A stretch of 46,823 nt of DNA, from positions 1-46,823 of the forward strand of contig JACCRT010000030.1 in assembly GCA_013813355.1 (NCBI GenBank), read 5' to 3'. The notes beneath the pieces are model-generated. The model saw only the letters and a program-made list of their open reading frames with translations, had not been told where the DNA came from and did no database searches. The DNA comes from Acidobacteriota bacterium (GTDB lineage: Bacteria > Acidobacteriota > Vicinamibacteria > Vicinamibacterales > 2-12-FULL-66-21). Each line of letters opens with the position of its first letter. Positions within the stretch are counted from its first letter, which is position 1. Shown in pieces: positions 9,009 to 19,414 of the stretch. The position numbers and the translations under genes were made by a program.

Positions 9009-9472
9009 GCAGGCGGTTTCCTCGTGAAGGCCAGCGGTTCGGCAGCAGCCTCGGGGTCAGGCTGAAGCTCGTCGGTCGCAATCTCCTGGAGCGAACAGGT
9101 GGACAGCGCCGAGACAATCCGATCCTTGATGCGCCAGAGCGGGTCCCGGATGCTGCACTTCGCGTACTGGCCGCAATTCTCGTCGTCGGTCGAACAGGCC
9201 GTGACCGTCAGCGGCCCGTCGATGGCCTCGATGATGTCAGCCACCGAAATCGACGCCGGGCCGCGCACGAGCCGGTAGCCGCCGCGCGTGCCCTGATGGG
9301 AGCTGAGGAGCCCGCGCCGCACCAGGCGCTGCAGCACCTTGGCCATCAGCTCGATCGGAATGTCGTAGGCTTCGGCAATCTCGCGGGCGCTGGCCGACCC
9401 GGCGTCCGTGCGGGTCGCCAGGTGCTTCATCGCCATCAGCGCGTAGTCGGCTTTTTTCGAGAGACGCAGCAT
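9005..9472 (-). CDS. iscR: Rrf2-family Fe-S responsive regulator (IscR-like)
   Basis: A protein of 155 residues. The N-terminal winged helix is typical of Rrf2 (LSKKADYALMAMKHLA, then EIAEAYDIP, then a GTRGGYRL wing). Three cysteines, Cys93, Cys100 and Cys106, lie in a loop equivalent to the cluster-binding Cys92/98/104 of E. coli IscR, with slightly different spacing; the fourth E. coli ligand, a His, is not seen. It should sense Fe-S cluster status and repress this operon. It lies seventh to eighth in the operon rather than first, with its stop overlapping the iscS start. A purine-rich GGGTAAA-type repeat directly precedes its ATG and may serve as a ribosome-binding site. Confidence 0.9.
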   Translation of the reverse strand: MLRLSKKADYALMAMKHLATRTDAGSASAREIAEAYDIPIELMAKVLQRLVRRGLLSSHQGTRGGYRLVRGPASISVADIIEAIDGPLTVTACSTDDENCGQYAKCSIRDPLWRIKDRIVSALSTCSLQEIATDELQPDPEAAAEPLAFTRKPPA

Positions 9473-9491
9473 TACCCTTTACCCCTTACCC
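9473..9491. repeat. GGGTAAA-like heptamer repeat before iscR
   Basis: The short stretch before the iscR ATG is a degenerate GGGGTAA/GGGTAAA run on the reverse strand. The same motif forms a longer array at 41500-41540. It may double as a purine-rich ribosome-binding region for iscR. Confidence 0.45.
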
Positions 9492-9494
9492 GCA

Positions 9495-9890
9495 TCACCA
9501 CATCCCGAGCTGCAGTTTTGCCACGTCCGACATCCGGTCCTTCGTCCAGGCCGGCTCCCACACGACGTCCACGCGAGCGTCGGTCACGCCTGGCACCGCC
9601 CTGACCTTGCTGGCAACCTCCACTGGCAGTGATTGCGCTGCCGGGCACCCCGGTGCCGTGAGCGTCATCCTGACGCCAGCCACGCCGCTGGCGTCCACCA
9701 CCACGTCGTAGATGAGGCCCAGTTCGTAGATGTTCACCGGGATCTCCGGATCGAACACGGTCGAGATAGCCTCCACGATCAGCGGCTTCAGTGCCTCCGT
9801 CTTCGCGTCGTCCCGCACAATGGAGGCCGTCTCGCTCGTCGAGGCCGGTGTGTCGGGGCGATCCGGCGGCACCATGGGCAGTGGCTTCAT
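9495..9890 (-). CDS. sufT: SufT-like MIP18/DUF59 Fe-S maturation protein
   Basis: A protein of 131 residues with the DUF59 fold. Signatures are the family motif DPEIPVNIYELGLIYDV (about residues 47-63) and LTAPGCPAAQSLP with the conserved Cys. SufT proteins help mature Fe-S proteins under high demand, as shown for Staphylococcus aureus SufT. The N-terminal 35 residues are a polar, Pro-rich extension. ATG 9890 was chosen; an ATG five codons later is also possible, and a GGAAGGA stretch lies just upstream. It lies 22 bp downstream of sufU and 22 bp upstream of iscR. Confidence 0.9.
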   Translation of the reverse strand: MKPLPMVPPDRPDTPASTSETASIVRDDAKTEALKPLIVEAISTVFDPEIPVNIYELGLIYDVVVDASGVAGVRMTLTAPGCPAAQSLPVEVASKVRAVPGVTDARVDVVWEPAWTKDRMSDVAKLQLGMW

Positions 9891-9912
9891 CGTTCCTTCC
9901 GGGTCATTTCGT

Positions 9913-10356
9913 TCATTCCGTGGTGGTGCTGTCTTCGCGATCGAGCGCCGCCTTGAGCGTGTGCCAAGCCAGGCTGGCGCACTTCACGCGCACCGGAAAC
10001 TCGCGCACGCCCGCCAGCACCGACAGCTTGCCGAGTTCCTCGACGGGCTGATCCGGCGGCGTGGTCACGACCTGGTGAAAGCGCGTGAACAGCTCGCGAG
10101 CCTCTGTAACGGTTCGCCCTTTCAGCTCGTCGGTCATCAGCGACGCCGACGCCTTCGAGATCGCGCAGCCGGATCCCTCGAACGCCACGTCGGTAATCCG
10201 ATCGCCGTCGACCTGCACATACAGATTCAGGCGGTCTCCGCAGAGGGGATTGTATCCCTCGGCATGGTGGCTCGGCGACTCAATCGTGCGGAAGTTCCTC
10301 GGCCGCTTGTTGTGGTCGAGAATCACTTCCTGGTACAGGTCGCTCAGATCCGACAT
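9913..10356 (-). CDS. sufU: SufU-type Fe-S scaffold / zinc sulfurtransferase
   Basis: A protein of 147 residues. Cys39 (NPLCGD), Cys64 (GSGCAIS) and Cys126 (VKCASLAW) plus Asp41 match the zinc site of SufU, which accepts persulfide sulfur from SufS and passes it to the SufBCD scaffold. The 18-20 residue insert between the second and third Cys that separates SufU from IscU is present (about residues 95-115). A GGAG ribosome-binding site lies 7 nt before the ATG, supporting this start. It follows sufS after an 80-bp gap. Confidence 0.93.
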   Translation of the reverse strand: MSDLSDLYQEVILDHNKRPRNFRTIESPSHHAEGYNPLCGDRLNLYVQVDGDRITDVAFEGSGCAISKASASLMTDELKGRTVTEARELFTRFHQVVTTPPDQPVEELGKLSVLAGVREFPVRVKCASLAWHTLKAALDREDSTTTE

Positions 10357-10436
10357 CCAGCTTCTCCAGACTGCGGCGTATCAACAGGAAAGCAGGAGAT
10401 CGGGGACCTCCTGTCGCGTTCGTCTCCCGCACGCCT

Positions 10437-11720
10437 TTACTTGAAGACGTCCCGGACGCGCTCGAGCGCGCGCACCAGGGTGTCGATCTCCTCGCGCGTG
10501 TTGTACATCGCGAGCGATGCCCGGGCGGTGGCCGGGACGCCGAACCGGTCCATGACCGGCTGTGCGCAGTGATGCCCGGTCCGGATGGCCACGCCTTCCC
10601 GGTCGACGATCGTGCCGATGTCGTGGGGGTGGATCCCCTCCATCACAAACGAGAGGACGCTCGCCTTCCGGCGCGCCGTCCCGATCAGCCGGACGCCTTC
10701 CATCTGCTCGAGCGCGGACGTGCCGTAGGCCAGCAGGTCCTGCTCGTGGGCGCCGATGACGTCGAGCCCGACGGCGGTGACGTAGTCGAGCGCCGCGGCG
10801 AGCCCGACGGCGCCCGCGATATTCGGCGTCCCGGCCTCGAACTTGTACGGCAGCACGTTCCACGTGGACTTCTCGAACGTGACCGACGCAATCATGTCGC
10901 CGCCGCCCATGTAAGGGGGCATGGCCTCGAGCCTTGCGCGCCTGCCGTACAACACGCCGATGCCGGTCGGGCCGTAGAGCTTGTGGCCAGTGGCGACGTA
11001 GAAATCACATCCCAGCGCCTGGACGTCCACCGGCATGTGATACGCGGCCTGCGAGCCATCGAGCAGCACCGGGACACCGCGCCGCGACGCGATGGCCACG
11101 ATCTCCTCGACGGGATTCACCGTGCCGAGGGCGTTTGACATGTGCGACACCGCCACGAGCGTCGTCCGCGGACCCAGCAGCCGTTCAAACTCCTCCAGGA
11201 TCAGCTCGCCGCGGTCATCGATGGGCGCTACCCTCAGGCGCGCACCAGACGCCTCGCAGAGCATCTGCCAGGGCACGATGTTCGAGTGGTGCTCCATCGC
11301 GGAGATGAGCACTTCGTCCCCTTCCCCGACGTTCGCGCGCCCGAATGTCGCAGCCACCAGGTTGATGCCCTCGGTGGCGTTCCGCGTGAAGATGATTTCC
11401 TCGACGGCGGACGCGTTGAAGTAGGCGCGTACGGTCTCGCGCGCCGCTTCAAAGGCTTCTGTAGCCAGCTCGCTCAGCTGGTGCACCCCCCGGTGCACAT
11501 TCGAGTTGATGCCCGAGTAGTAGCCGCCAAGCGCATCGATCACGGCCTGCGGCTTCTGCGTCGTCGCCGCGTTGTCGAGATACACCAGCGGACGGCCGCG
11601 CACCTGCCGCCGCAGGATTGGAAAGTCCTCGCGCACCCGCGCCACGTCGTATCCCGCACCGGTGCCGCCCACCTCAATTGGCCCTGGCCCGCCGATGCGC
11701 GACGCGCGAAGGCCCGTCAT
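10437..11720 (-). CDS. sufS: Cysteine desulfurase SufS
   Basis: A group II cysteine desulfurase of 427 residues that works with SufU on the SufBCD scaffold. Signatures are YLDNAATTQKP, SNVHRGVHQLS, TRNATEGINLVA, the PLP lysine in ATGHKLYGPTGIG, and the active-site cysteine in RTGHHCAQPVM on the short loop typical of SufS. The start is ATG 11720, whose bases overlap the sufD stop (ATGA); the frame stays open upstream inside sufD and was trimmed. It has an extra 20-25 residue Gly-rich N-terminal leader compared with most SufS proteins. Confidence 0.95.
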   Translation of the reverse strand: MTGLRASRIGGPGPIEVGGTGAGYDVARVREDFPILRRQVRGRPLVYLDNAATTQKPQAVIDALGGYYSGINSNVHRGVHQLSELATEAFEAARETVRAYFNASAVEEIIFTRNATEGINLVAATFGRANVGEGDEVLISAMEHHSNIVPWQMLCEASGARLRVAPIDDRGELILEEFERLLGPRTTLVAVSHMSNALGTVNPVEEIVAIASRRGVPVLLDGSQAAYHMPVDVQALGCDFYVATGHKLYGPTGIGVLYGRRARLEAMPPYMGGGDMIASVTFEKSTWNVLPYKFEAGTPNIAGAVGLAAALDYVTAVGLDVIGAHEQDLLAYGTSALEQMEGVRLIGTARRKASVLSFVMEGIHPHDIGTIVDREGVAIRTGHHCAQPVMDRFGVPATARASLAMYNTREEIDTLVRALERVRDVFK

Positions 11721-13051
11721 GCCCCGTCGATCTCCGCCAGATCCTTCGCCAGCTGCGCGTACAGCTCGGCCTCGAGCGCCTGGCGCAGCGGCTCGATCCG
11801 AACTCGTTCCAGGATCTCGCCCGCAAAGGCGTGGATGAGCATGTCGCGCGCTTCGAAGTGCGTCAACCCGCGGGCCCGCAGGTAGAACAGCGCATCCTCG
11901 TCGAGCTGCCCGATCGCCGCGCCGTGCGTGCACTTCACATCGTCGGCAAAGATTTCGAGCTGCGGCTTGGTGTTGATGGATGCGTCCGCCGTCAGCAGCA
12001 GCGCGCGGTTCGTCTGCTTGGCGTCGGTCTTCTGGGCATCCTGGCGGACGAGGATCTTCCCGTTGAACACCGCGCGGGCCTTCCCGCCGAGAATGCCCTT
12101 GTAGATCTCGTGGCTCGGGCAATGCGCCTTGGCATGATCGATTTCCGTGTGGTTGTCGACGTGGCGCTCGCCGTCGGCGAGGTACAGGCCGTTCAACGTG
12201 CACTCCGCTCCTTCGCCATCGAGGTGCGCGTTGACGTCGTTGCGCACGAGCCGCCCGCCGAGGGAGAAGGAGTGGGAAGAGAAGTTCGACGCGCGGACGG
12301 CGTGCACGTGCATGCTGGCGACGTGAAACGCTGCCTGGCTTTCCTCCTGGACCTTGTAGTGATCCATCACCGCCCCTTCACCCATCGCTACTTCGGTGAC
12401 GGCGTTGGTGAAATACACGCTGCCGGGCGGGCCCACATACGTCTCCACGATCCGGGACTGGCTGCGATCGCCGGCGACGATCAGCGTGCGTACGTTCGCC
12501 ATGAGCGGCGCACCGCTCTCGGCGCCCGTGGTCACGAACAGCAACTGCAGCGGCTGCTCGAGGATCACCCCGTCGGGGATGTAGACGTACGCGCCGTCCA
12601 CCGCCAGAGCCGTATTGAGGGCCGAGAACGCCCGCGTGTTGAACTCCGCGAGCTGCCCGAGGTACCGCTGGGCCACCTCGGGGTGCTCGGTCACCGCCGC
12701 CGCGAGCGACCCGGCGCGCACGCCCTGCGGCAGGTTCGGCGCGCGTGACAGCTCGGCGGAGAAAAGCCCGTTGACGATGACGATCCGGTGCTCGGAGCCG
12801 CTGTAAAGAAAACCCGCGAGATCGGGTTCGCCAAGGCTGACGCGGGCCGACGGGGCGGCCTGAAACTCGGCCGACGCGATCGGTGCCACGCTCGTGAAGC
12901 GCCACTCCTCGTCGCGGTTCGTCGGAAACCCCAGTTCTGCAAAGGCCGTGGCGGCACGGGCCCGCATGTCCTGGAGCCACCGTGGCCCGTCCGTCCCCCG
13001 CTGCTCGAGCACTGCCATCCAGGGCTGAAGCTTCTCGGCTACCTGCGTCAT
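11717..13051 (-). CDS. sufD: SufD, Fe-S cluster assembly protein
   Basis: A protein of 444 residues that pairs with SufB to form the SufBC2D scaffold. The N-terminal part includes PTNRDEEWRFTSVAPI, the classic SufD R(x)EEWR(x)T motif; the C-terminal beta-helix includes NGKILVRQDAQKTDAKQTNR and ADDVKCTHGAAIGQLDEDALFYLR, quoted in part, with the functionally important Cys/His (CTHGA). ATG 13051 is 4 nt after the sufC stop. The longer upstream frame is inside sufC. Its stop overlaps the sufS start. Confidence 0.94.
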   Translation of the reverse strand: MTQVAEKLQPWMAVLEQRGTDGPRWLQDMRARAATAFAELGFPTNRDEEWRFTSVAPIASAEFQAAPSARVSLGEPDLAGFLYSGSEHRIVIVNGLFSAELSRAPNLPQGVRAGSLAAAVTEHPEVAQRYLGQLAEFNTRAFSALNTALAVDGAYVYIPDGVILEQPLQLLFVTTGAESGAPLMANVRTLIVAGDRSQSRIVETYVGPPGSVYFTNAVTEVAMGEGAVMDHYKVQEESQAAFHVASMHVHAVRASNFSSHSFSLGGRLVRNDVNAHLDGEGAECTLNGLYLADGERHVDNHTEIDHAKAHCPSHEIYKGILGGKARAVFNGKILVRQDAQKTDAKQTNRALLLTADASINTKPQLEIFADDVKCTHGAAIGQLDEDALFYLRARGLTHFEARDMLIHAFAGEILERVRIEPLRQALEAELYAQLAKDLAEIDGA

Positions 13052-13055
13052 GTCG

Positions 13056-13817
13056 TTACGCCCCCACCGGCTGCGTTCCGGCCTCCAGCCAGCCGTAGCC
13101 CTTCTTCTCGAGTTCGTGCGCCAGTTCCTTGCCACCCGATTTCACGATGCGCCCGGCGCTCAGCACGTGCACGTAATCGGGCACGATGTAGTCGAGCAGC
13201 CGCTGGTAGTGCGTCACCACGACAAAAGCGCGCCCGGGGTTGCGCATGCCGTTCACGCCGTCGGACACGACCCGCAGGGCGTCGATGTCGAGGCCGGAAT
13301 CGGTTTCGTCGAGGATTGCGAGCTTCGGCTCGAGCAGCGCCATCTGGAAGATCTCGTTGCGCTTTTTCTCGCCGCCGGAGAAACCCTCGTTGACGGAGCG
13401 GCTCAGCATCGACTGGTCGATCTGCAGCACCTTGGCCTTCTCACGTATCAGCTGCATGAACTCCATGGCGTCCAGTTCGGGCTGCCCGAAGTGCTTGCGC
13501 TTGGCGTTGAGCGCGGCTTTGAGGAAGTAGCCGTTGTTCACACCCGCGATCTCGACGGGGTACTGGAAGGCCATGAACACACCCTCCCGAGCACGCTCGT
13601 CAGGATCCATGTCGAGAAGGTCACGGCCTTCGAACCGCGCTTCACCGCCCGTGACTTCGTACTGCGGATGCCCCGACAATGCGCGCGCCAGCGTGCTCTT
13701 GCCGGAGCCGTTGGGCCCCATGATGGCGTGCACTTCGCCCGGCTTCACATGAAGGTCCACGCCCTTCAGGATGAGATTGCCTTCCACGGCGACTTGAAGA
13801 TTCTTGATCTCGAGCAT
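13056..13817 (-). CDS. sufC: SufC, Fe-S assembly ABC ATPase
   Basis: A soluble ABC-type ATPase of 253 residues. Walker A GPNGSGKST, the Q-loop in MAFQYPVEIAGV, the signature NEGFSGGEKKRNE, Walker B LAILDETDSGLDIDAL and the H-switch THYQRLL are all intact. SufC drives conformational change in SufBD during cluster building. ATG 13817 (MLEIKNLQV) fits the family start. There is a 90-bp gap to sufB and 4 bp to sufD. Confidence 0.97.
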   Translation of the reverse strand: MLEIKNLQVAVEGNLILKGVDLHVKPGEVHAIMGPNGSGKSTLARALSGHPQYEVTGGEARFEGRDLLDMDPDERAREGVFMAFQYPVEIAGVNNGYFLKAALNAKRKHFGQPELDAMEFMQLIREKAKVLQIDQSMLSRSVNEGFSGGEKKRNEIFQMALLEPKLAILDETDSGLDIDALRVVSDGVNGMRNPGRAFVVVTHYQRLLDYIVPDYVHVLSAGRIVKSGGKELAHELEKKGYGWLEAGTQPVGA

Positions 13818-13907
13818 AGGTTTGTTTGTCTCGCCGCCTGGGACGCGGGCGTGTTTGTCAGCGTTCCTGATAGCCGCGGGCCCCACCCCCGCGGCCTGCG
13901 CGCCTCG

Positions 13908-15353
<1,446 letters not shown>

Positions 15354-15397
15354 GTTTTTCCCTGTTTGCTATGCCCCGGCGCCCAGCCGCCTGCGGC

Positions 15398-15721
15398 TCA
15401 GATCGAAAACGACGTCCCGCAGCCGCAGGAGCTCTTGGCGTTGGGGTTATGGAAGATGAACCCTTTGCTGACCAGGCTGGTGTCGTAGTCGAGCGTCGTG
15501 CCGGCAATGAAGCGGTAGCTCTTGGTGTCTATGAAAACCCTGGCGCCCTCGGATCCCTCGAAGACCTGGTCACCCTCGCGAGGCTCGCCTTCCCAGGCGA
15601 ACGTATAGCTGAGCCCGGAGCACCCGCCGGCTTTGATGCCGATGCGCAGCCCCCCACCCGGGATGGCATTTTTCCGGGTCATTTTCCGTATGAGCTGAGC
15701 CGCGTTCTCGCTGATGGTCAT
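15398..15721 (-). CDS. sufA: A-type Fe-S carrier (HesB/SufA/ErpA family)
   Basis: A protein of 107 residues, first gene of the operon. Three conserved cysteines, Cys34 in GGCSGLSY and Cys99/Cys101 in SSCGCG, form the A-type carrier site that receives and delivers Fe-S clusters. SufA, IscA and ErpA cannot be separated by sequence alone; the symbol follows the operon. A GAAGG stretch abuts the ATG. The candidate IscR operator lies about 90 bp upstream. Confidence 0.92.
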   Translation of the reverse strand: MTISENAAQLIRKMTRKNAIPGGGLRIGIKAGGCSGLSYTFAWEGEPREGDQVFEGSEGARVFIDTKSYRFIAGTTLDYDTSLVSKGFIFHNPNAKSSCGCGTSFSI

Positions 15722-15788
15722 CCTTCGACTCGCCTCGCATCTGGCTGGGCGACAGGATCTTCTTCTTAGTTCCTGTCCTGCAAGCGCT

Positions 15789-15828
15789 TAGGACTGATCG
15801 GTCGATATCTCCGACCAGAAGAGTCCTA
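15789..15828 (-). promoter_or_regulatory. Candidate IscR/Rrf2 operator at the suf operon
   Basis: On the reverse strand, GACT and GGTC are separated by exactly five bases (forward strand 15813-15825), close to the GACT-N5-AGTC core of the E. coli IscR type 1 site. It lies inside a larger nested inverted repeat: TAGGACT (15789-15795) with AGTCCTA (15822-15828), and GGTCG (15800-15804) with CGACC (15812-15816). It abuts a candidate -10 element, where a repressor would block transcription. The regulator IscR is encoded downstream in the same operon. Confidence 0.5.
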
Positions 15829-15857
15829 TTTTACGTGGTGCTGCCCCGGCGATGCAA
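15828..15857 (-). promoter_or_regulatory. Candidate sigma-70-type promoter of the suf operon
   Basis: On the reverse strand, TTGCAT (forward 15852-15857) and TAAAAT (forward 15828-15833) are 18 bp apart; the -10 matches the consensus at 5 of 6 positions, the -35 at 3 of 6. It sits just after moeZ and upstream of sufA, overlapping the putative operator. Confidence 0.4.
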
Positions 15858-15867
15858 GCGCCCTGTT

Positions 15868-17019
15868 TCAATACTTGGGCTGGGAGGGGTCCACCTGGTC
15901 AATCCATGCCAGGACACCGCCCGCAAGATTGTGCGCATCCGTGAATCCCTTCTGCCGCAGGAAGGCGACCACCTGGGCGCTGCGTGCGCCGGACCGGCAG
16001 TGGACAACGAGTTCGGCGGAACGATCGAACTCGCCGAGCCGATCAGGAATCTGGCTCATGGGGATCAGTGTGGCTCCGGGGATGCTGCAGATCTGGTACT
16101 CGTGCGGTTCGCGCACGTCGATCAGCCTCGGCGGGTTGCCGGCATCCATCCGGGCCTTCAGGCCGAGCACAGTCATTTCGTCAGCTGTCATGGTCTCCTC
16201 GTCATGCCCGCGAGCGGGCGTGCAGTAGTCCGCGAGTTCCTCGAGTTCGCGAATGCTCGGCCGGGTGCCGCAGACCGGGCAATCGGGATCCTTCCGGAGC
16301 GTGAGCTCGCGGAAGCGCATGCGTAGCGCGTCGTAAATCACGAAGCGTCCCACGAGCGGCTCACCGATGCCGAGCAGGAGCTTGATCGCCTCGGTGGCCT
16401 GGATGGTGCCGATGATGCCGGGCAGCACGCCGAGGACACCTCCCTCCGCGCAACTCGGAACCAGGCCGGGGGGCGGGGGCTCGGGATGCAGGCACCGGTA
16501 ACACGGCCCGCCGGCCGCCGCAAAGACGGAAGCCTGCCCCTCGAAGCGGAAGATGCTGCCGTAGGCGTTCGGCCGGCCGACCAGCACGCAGGCGTCGTTC
16601 ACCAGGTAGCGCGCCGGAAAGTTGTCGGTGCCGTCCAGCACGACGTCGTAAGCGCCGATGAGTTCCCGCGCGTTGCGGATACCGAAGGGGTCGTGGTGCA
16701 GCTCCAGAATCAGCCCGGGGTTGAGCGCCTGCAGGCGATCGCGGGCCGCGTCGAGTTTGGGCCGCCCGACGTCCGCCGTGGTGTACAGAACCTGGCGGTG
16801 CAGGTTGGTAATGTCCACGGCGTCGAAGTCGACGAGGCCGATGGTGCCGACGCCTGCCGCCGCGAGATACAGGCTGGCCGGGGAGCCGAGGCCTCCGGCG
16901 CCGATGCAGAGGACACGCGCGGCCTTCAGCCGGCGCTGACCTTCGACGCCGACCTCCGGCAGCGACAGGTGGCGGCTGTAGCGCCTGGCTTCCTCCGCTG
17001 TCAACTCGGGCAGAGACAT
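15868..17019 (-). CDS. moeZ: ThiF/MoeB adenylyltransferase with C-terminal rhodanese domain (MoeZ-like)
   Basis: A protein of 383 residues. The N-terminal E1-like domain has the nucleotide loop GAGGLGS (40-46), DFDAVDITNLHRQ (64-76), and two zinc cysteine pairs, Cys173/Cys176 and Cys247/Cys250. The C-terminal rhodanese domain has IDVREPHEY and the active Cys341 in VVHCRSGARS. Such fusions adenylate and then thiocarboxylate a ubiquitin-like sulfur carrier (MoaD, ThiS or CysO type). ATG 17019 fits the family start. It lies directly upstream of the suf promoter on the same strand, so read-through into suf is possible. The carrier partner is not in the window. Confidence 0.92.
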   Translation of the reverse strand: MSLPELTAEEARRYSRHLSLPEVGVEGQRRLKAARVLCIGAGGLGSPASLYLAAAGVGTIGLVDFDAVDITNLHRQVLYTTADVGRPKLDAARDRLQALNPGLILELHHDPFGIRNARELIGAYDVVLDGTDNFPARYLVNDACVLVGRPNAYGSIFRFEGQASVFAAAGGPCYRCLHPEPPPPGLVPSCAEGGVLGVLPGIIGTIQATEAIKLLLGIGEPLVGRFVIYDALRMRFRELTLRKDPDCPVCGTRPSIRELEELADYCTPARGHDEETMTADEMTVLGLKARMDAGNPPRLIDVREPHEYQICSIPGATLIPMSQIPDRLGEFDRSAELVVHCRSGARSAQVVAFLRQKGFTDAHNLAGGVLAWIDQVDPSQPKY

Positions 17020-17040
17020 GGAACCTACCGCATCATAACC

Positions 17041-17069
17041 TTGTGACCCGTGCCACTTTCGCCTAAACT
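17041..17069 (+). promoter_or_regulatory. Candidate rmuC promoter
   Basis: TTGTGA (17041-17046) and TAAACT (17064-17069) are 17 bp apart, each matching the sigma-70 consensus at 4 of 6 positions. Transcription would begin only a few bases before the GTG start at 17079, implying a leaderless or very short leader mRNA. Confidence 0.35.
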
Positions 17070-17078
17070 TCGTCCCAG

Positions 17079-18548
17079 GTGGATACCAACCAACTGACCC
17101 TCATCGCCGCCGGTCTCGCCGGCGGGCTCGCGATAGCGCTTGCGGTCTGGATCGTCGCACGTGCGGGTGCGGCACGCGATCTGGCAAAGGCGCGCGCGGC
17201 GCTGGGCGCGGAACTCGCGACGGCGCAGGCGCGCGGCGAGGAGGGGCATCGCCGCCTGGAGGAGACCAAGGCGCGGCTGCGGACGGCAGAAGACACGCTT
17301 GCCCGTGCCAGCCACGATCTGAACGCCGCCCAGCAGGACCGGATGCGGCTCGTCACGGAACTGGCGGGCGAACGGAAGGCCGCGGCCGAGAAACTCGCGC
17401 TGCTCCAGGACGCCGAGGTCAAGCTGCGTGAGGCATTTTCCGCGCTGTCGTCCGAGGCGCTGCGTCAGAACAACCAGTCGTTTCTCGAACTCGCGAAGAC
17501 CTCGCTGACCGAGTTCCAGCAGGCCGCGAAGGTCGATCTCGACGGGCGCCACAAGGCAATCGAGGATCTCGTGCAGCCGCTCAGGGTTTCGCTCACGCAG
17601 GTCGACACGAAGCTGCAGGAGGTGGAGCGCGACCGCATCGGCTCCCATTCGGCGCTCACCGAGCAGCTGCGCTCGCTCAACCTGGCACAGCAGGGCCTGC
17701 AGACCGAGACCGGGCGCCTTGTCCAGGCGCTGCGCTCGCCCAACGTGAGGGGCCAGTGGGGCGAGCTTCAGCTTCGCCGCGTGGTGGAAGCGGCCGGCAT
17801 GCTCGAGTACTGCGACTTCGATCTCAAGGCATCCACGACCGTGGACGGCGGGCGGCTCACACCCGACATGATCGTCCGTCTCCCGGGCGGCAAGAACGTC
17901 GTCGTCGACGCGAAAGTCCCCTCCTCGGCGTACCTGGATGCGATGGAACTCGACGAAGGCGCCCGCGAGGGGAAGCTGCGCGACCATGCGCGCCAGGTGC
18001 GCGACCACGTCGTGAAGCTCGGGAACAAGAGCTACTGGGCGCACTTCCAGCCCGCGCCCGATCTCGTCATCATGTTCGTGCCTGGCGAAACGCTCCTGGG
18101 GGCCGCGCTGCAGTGCGATTCCTCGCTCCTCGAGTTCAGCCTCGGCCGGGGCGTCATGCTCGCCAGCCCGCTCACCCTCATGGCGCTGCTCCGCGCCGTC
18201 GCCTACGGCTGGCAACAGGAAAACGTCGCGAAGAACGCGCAGGAAATCAGCGATCTTGGCCGGCAGCTGTACGATCGCATCCGCGTGATGGCCATACACT
18301 TCGAGGAGGTCGCACGCGGCCTCACCCGCTCGGTCGAGGCCTATAACAAGGCCGTGGGCTCTCTCGAAAGCCGCGTGCTCGTCACGGCGCGGCGCCTCAA
18401 GGACAAGGGCGTCACGGCCCCGGAGGAATTGCCCGACCTCGAAACCATCGACCACACGGCGCGCCCGCTCGGGGCACCCGAACTGGTTGGCCTCTTCGAC
18501 GACGAACCAGTCGACGGGGTGGTGGTGCAGGACTCGCCCACGGATTGA
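17079..18548 (+). CDS. rmuC: DNA recombination protein RmuC
   Basis: A protein of 489 residues. An N-terminal membrane helix (about residues 7-26) is followed by a long coiled coil (about 30-230), then the RmuC nuclease-like domain: [48 protein letters not shown] and [19 protein letters not shown]. The D/AK residues resemble a PD-(D/E)xK core. RmuC limits DNA inversions at repeats in E. coli, and homologues are linked with defence. The start is a GTG at 17079. It is divergent from moeZ across about 60 bp. Confidence 0.93.
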   Translation: MDTNQLTLIAAGLAGGLAIALAVWIVARAGAARDLAKARAALGAELATAQARGEEGHRRLEETKARLRTAEDTLARASHDLNAAQQDRMRLVTELAGERKAAAEKLALLQDAEVKLREAFSALSSEALRQNNQSFLELAKTSLTEFQQAAKVDLDGRHKAIEDLVQPLRVSLTQVDTKLQEVERDRIGSHSALTEQLRSLNLAQQGLQTETGRLVQALRSPNVRGQWGELQLRRVVEAAGMLEYCDFDLKASTTVDGGRLTPDMIVRLPGGKNVVVDAKVPSSAYLDAMELDEGAREGKLRDHARQVRDHVVKLGNKSYWAHFQPAPDLVIMFVPGETLLGAALQCDSSLLEFSLGRGVMLASPLTLMALLRAVAYGWQQENVAKNAQEISDLGRQLYDRIRVMAIHFEEVARGLTRSVEAYNKAVGSLESRVLVTARRLKDKGVTAPEELPDLETIDHTARPLGAPELVGLFDDEPVDGVVVQDSPTD

Positions 18549-18644
18549 CAGACGAGCACTGTCGCGGGGGCGTCCGGCCAGCCTGCGCCGCGCGTATGCT
18601 GAATCATATGGGCCCGGGGCGAAGCCGCCGGAGCGCCCCCGCCG

Positions 18645-19370
18645 CTACTTGATCGCGGCGGTGAGCGTGACGACCACGCGGACCTGGTACTCGCCGGGCG
18701 AGATCGGCGGCGCCCCGTCGGCCACCATCGCGGCTTCGCGCCCCATCCGCATCATCATCGGCTGCGGCGGAGGGATGAACTCGCGCGTTTCATCGATTCT
18801 CAGGACCGATGCGACTGACATGCCGGCGCCACCGGCGGCCGCTTCGGCCCGTCCGCGGGCATCGGCAACCGCACGCCGCAATGCCTCGCGCTCCACTTCC
18901 TCGCGGTTCTTCAGGTCGAACCGGACACCGCTCACCGATGTGGCCCCGGAGCCGACCGCCACGTCGATCACCTCGCCGACACGCTCGATCTCGTCGAGCC
19001 GCACTTCCACGCTGTTGCGTGCCATGTAGCCCCGCAGCGTCTGCTTGCCGTCCCGGTAATCGAACTCCGGCTGGAGGTCGTACGCCCGCGTCCGAATCGC
19101 GTCGTCGCCGAGCCCCGCGCTCTTCAGCTGCTGCGTAACCGCGGACATGGCTTGCGCATTGAGTCGTTGAGCCTCGCGCGGATTCGAAGCCCTGGATTCA
19201 GCCGTAATGGTGACCCACGCGCGGTCAGGAACGGTATTGACCACCCCTTCACCGGTCATGACGACGACCGGAACCTGAGGCTCAGGCGCCCGAGTCTGCG
19301 CCCCGGCCGGCGGGGCGGCGATGAGCACGATGAACAGCACGATGACGAAACGACTCACGAGGTCCTCCAT
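18645..19370 (-). CDS. Exported SIMPL-domain (DUF541) protein
   Basis: A protein of 241 residues with a clear signal peptide (about residues 1-24, ending APPAGAQ). The mature part has the SIMPL (DUF541) pattern: VVVMTGEGVVNTVPDRAWVTI, then a central SVEVRLDEIERVGEVID segment and a C-terminal VRVVVTLTAAIK strand, quoted in part. E. coli YggE of this family reduces oxidative stress, and others interact with kinases, so no single function follows. It is convergent with rmuC and divergent from the aminotransferase gene. A Met-rich PMMMRM patch near residue 205 is unusual. Confidence 0.85.
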   Translation of the reverse strand: MEDLVSRFVIVLFIVLIAAPPAGAQTRAPEPQVPVVVMTGEGVVNTVPDRAWVTITAESRASNPREAQRLNAQAMSAVTQQLKSAGLGDDAIRTRAYDLQPEFDYRDGKQTLRGYMARNSVEVRLDEIERVGEVIDVAVGSGATSVSGVRFDLKNREEVEREALRRAVADARGRAEAAAGGAGMSVASVLRIDETREFIPPPQPMMMRMGREAAMVADGAPPISPGEYQVRVVVTLTAAIK

Positions 19371-19414
19371 TCCGCAGCAGGCACGCTCTCATTATGACGC
19401 CCTCGGGCATGTTC

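Noticed and set aside
18616-18639. Terminator hairpin between rmuC and the SIMPL gene
   Set aside because: A six-pair GC stem exists but the surrounding sequence is so GC-rich that such stems are expected by chance, and no T-run follows.
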